Positions 62,690 to 64,000 of a stretch of DNA of 64,000 nucleotides are shown here, in pieces (positions within the stretch are counted from its first letter, which is position 1; the number at the start of each line of letters is the position of its first letter). The stretch is from Myxococcales bacterium (lineage in GTDB: Bacteria; Myxococcota_A; Polyangia; Palsa-1104). The stretch lies in NCBI GenBank assembly GCA_003170275.1, contig PNAM01000010.1, forward strand, positions 239,230-303,229. Direction: 5' to 3'. Below the pieces are notes generated by a model that made no database searches, was not told the origin of the DNA, and saw only the letters and a program-made list of their open reading frames with translations. Made by a program: the position numbers and the translations under genes.

Positions 62690-63822
62690 TGCCGTTACGC
62701 GTGCTGCACTTGACGACCGTGGCGTCACCGATCGCCGGAGCGGAGCTGACCTCCATCTTGCTGGCGCGCGAGCTCCCCGCCGAGGGCATCGAGCTCGAGG
62801 TGTGCACGCTGTCTCCCGACGGGCAGATGCAAGAGCGGCTGGCGGCGCTGGGCCGGAACGCCAGCAGCCTCGACGCGCGAGGACCCGCCGGTTCCGTGCG
62901 CGGGCTGGTGCGACTCCAGCGTTGCATCCGCCGCTTGCGACCGCACGTCATCCATAGTCAGTTGTTTCACGCCGGGATCCTGGGTGCCGTGGTCGCCAAG
63001 CCCGCCCGTCTGCCCTTCGTGCTGACGCGCCAATACGTGTGGGGGGTGGAGTGGTACCGCGGCAGGTTGGCGCGTCGCGTGGACGCCTGGGTGGCGAGAC
63101 AGGCACGGATGGTGATTGCGATCTCGAGCGAGGCGAAGGCCTTTCTCGAGACCAACTATGGGCTGTCGTCCGAGCGGATCCGAATCGTGCACAACGCGGC
63201 GGACGTCGATCGTTTCGCAAACCTGCCTCGTGAAGACGTCGCCGGAACCGCGCCGGATGGCGAGCTGCGCATGGTCTACGTCGCGTCGCTTCACCCGCGT
63301 AAGGGACATCGACATCTGATGGAGGCGATGCGAATTCTCAAGCAGCGGGGCAAGCGGGTCCGAGTGCTGCTGGTCGGCGACGGCGAAGAGCGTGCCATGC
63401 TCGAGCAGCTGGTGCGCGAGACCGGGATCGACGATTGCGTGTCGTTCCTCGGGTGGCGGCAGGACGTCGATGCGGTGCTCGCGACGGCTCAGCTCTATGT
63501 GCACCCCGCGCTGGAAGAGGCGTTCGGCATCGCGATCGCGGAAGCGATGGCCGCCGGCCTGCCCGTCGTCGCGTCCCGTACGGGCGGGATCCCCGACGTG
63601 GTCGCTGACGGGGTGACCGGCTTCCTCGTTCCTGCCGCAGATGGCGAAGCGCTGGCCGAGCGCCTGTGCCGGCTGATCGATGATCCGCGATTGCGCGCAA
63701 CCATGGGCGCCGCCGGCAGGGCCCGGGCGCTGGCGCTGTTCTCGCCGCACAAGCTCGCCCGCAGCTACGCCGAGGTCTTCCGCCGGGTGGTCGAGCCGCC
63801 CGCAGCCGCGATCGCCTCCTGA
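62686..63822 (+). CDS. Family 4 glycosyltransferase
   Basis: A GT-B glycosyltransferase of 378 residues. The N-terminus has VASPIAGAELTSILLARELP, and the donor-binding C-terminal domain has MVYVASLHPRKGHRHLMEAM, VLLVGDGEERAMLEQL, and HPALEEAFGIAIAEAMAAG, with the E-x7-E motif, then PVVASRTGGIPDVVADGVTG. It overlaps the flippase stop. Its last 58 bases overlap a convergent gene that leaves the window. Confidence 0.93.
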   Translation: MMPLRVLHLTTVASPIAGAELTSILLARELPAEGIELEVCTLSPDGQMQERLAALGRNASSLDARGPAGSVRGLVRLQRCIRRLRPHVIHSQLFHAGILGAVVAKPARLPFVLTRQYVWGVEWYRGRLARRVDAWVARQARMVIAISSEAKAFLETNYGLSSERIRIVHNAADVDRFANLPREDVAGTAPDGELRMVYVASLHPRKGHRHLMEAMRILKQRGKRVRVLLVGDGEERAMLEQLVRETGIDDCVSFLGWRQDVDAVLATAQLYVHPALEEAFGIAIAEAMAAGLPVVASRTGGIPDVVADGVTGFLVPAADGEALAERLCRLIDDPRLRATMGAAGRARALALFSPHKLARSYAEVFRRVVEPPAAAIAS

Positions 63823-64000
63823 TATCCCGCGAACATCCTCATGCTGGAAAAGTTCTGCTCGGCGCGTCTTCTCGCGGCGAGCCCGATCCTGTTCCGGAGA
63901 GCTTCCTGGCTCGCAAGTAGGACGAGGAGGTTCTCCAGCGACGCAGGATCGTCGTTCTCGAACAGTAAGCCCTCCTCTCCGGCCACCAACAGCTCGCGGA
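63765..64000 (-). CDS. Family 4 glycosyltransferase, C-terminal end (5' part beyond window)
   Basis: The last 78 or so codons of a minus-strand gene. The frame is open to the window edge. Visible residues RELLVAGEEGLLFENDDPAS and LRNRIGLAARRRAEQNFSS match the usual end of GT4 enzymes (the E-x-x-G-LLF nucleotide site, then the final helices). The end overlaps the convergent GT4 gene by 58 bases. No start is present in the window. Confidence 0.75.
   Translation of the reverse strand, partial: RELLVAGEEGLLFENDDPASLENLLVLLASQEALRNRIGLAARRRAEQNFSSMRMFAGYQEAIAAAGGSTTRRKTSA

Overview
The window is G+C-rich, densely coded chromosome with short spacers and many 4-base (ATGA/GTGA) overlaps. A FHA/TPR membrane protein, a 7TM-type Ser/Thr kinase, an LL-diaminopimelate aminotransferase-like enzyme and large polysaccharide loci together suggest a myxobacterium-like organism (Myxococcota, former Deltaproteobacteria). 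There is no rRNA or other taxonomic marker, so this is an inference. No tRNA, rRNA, CRISPR array, prophage or insertion sequence was seen.

Layout. (1) 1-7723 (+): distal half of the respiratory complex I operon, nuoI (cut by the window edge), J, K, L, M, N. NuoI carries an extra C-terminal RnfB-like Fe-S motif, NuoL has long charged and His-rich insertions, and NuoM has a signal peptide plus an ASH/Ig-like domain in front of its first membrane helix. (2) 7742-13776 (-): an O-antigen-ligase-like gene followed by acylation cassette 1 (GNAT, AMP-ligase, carrier protein, MBOAT, SGNH). (3) 13833-16424 (+): putrescine synthesis (aguB, aguA) and a uracil-DNA-glycosylase-family gene. (4) 16460-20904: a degenerate histidine kinase, a ClC channel and a FHA/TPR protein. 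(5) 20975-24813 (+): FAH-family enzyme, dapL-like gene, a small Wzz-like lipoprotein, rfbA and rfbC. (6) 24797-29115: ZIP transporter, folK and a large secreted glycosidase-like protein. (7) 29119-35072 (-): hisB-hisH-hisA-hisF-hisIE-dinG-plsY. (8) 35115-38785 (-): methyltransferase, lipoprotein/7TM/Ser-Thr kinase and an HExxH protein. (9) 38856-40949 (+): UvrD/PcrA/Rep helicase.

(10) 40966-64000: a Wzx-dependent surface polysaccharide locus. It encodes UDP-xylose synthase, a WbpD-WbpE-WbpB set for 2,3-diamino-uronic acid sugars, a Wzz/BY-kinase, a GT-C enzyme, acylation cassette 2 (SGNH, AMP-ligase, carrier protein, GNAT and a convergent MBOAT), an acyltransferase 3, two-domain methyltransferase, AsnB-like amidotransferase, glycosyltransferases, a PhyH-like oxygenase and the flippase. 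A structured leader with a 13-codon ORF and a strong intrinsic terminator (about 43145-43412) precedes the aminotransferase gene.

The most interesting system is the pair of Dlt-like cassettes. Both have the four Dlt functions (adenylating ligase, carrier protein, MBOAT, SGNH) plus a GNAT. Since the organism looks Gram-negative and each cassette sits with polysaccharide genes, a plausible role is moving an activated, perhaps N-acylated, amino acid across the inner membrane onto an exported glycan. The genes from about 48 to 59 kb and from 7.7 to 10.1 kb look less G+C-rich than the housekeeping genes around them, which fits horizontal turnover of surface-glycan loci.
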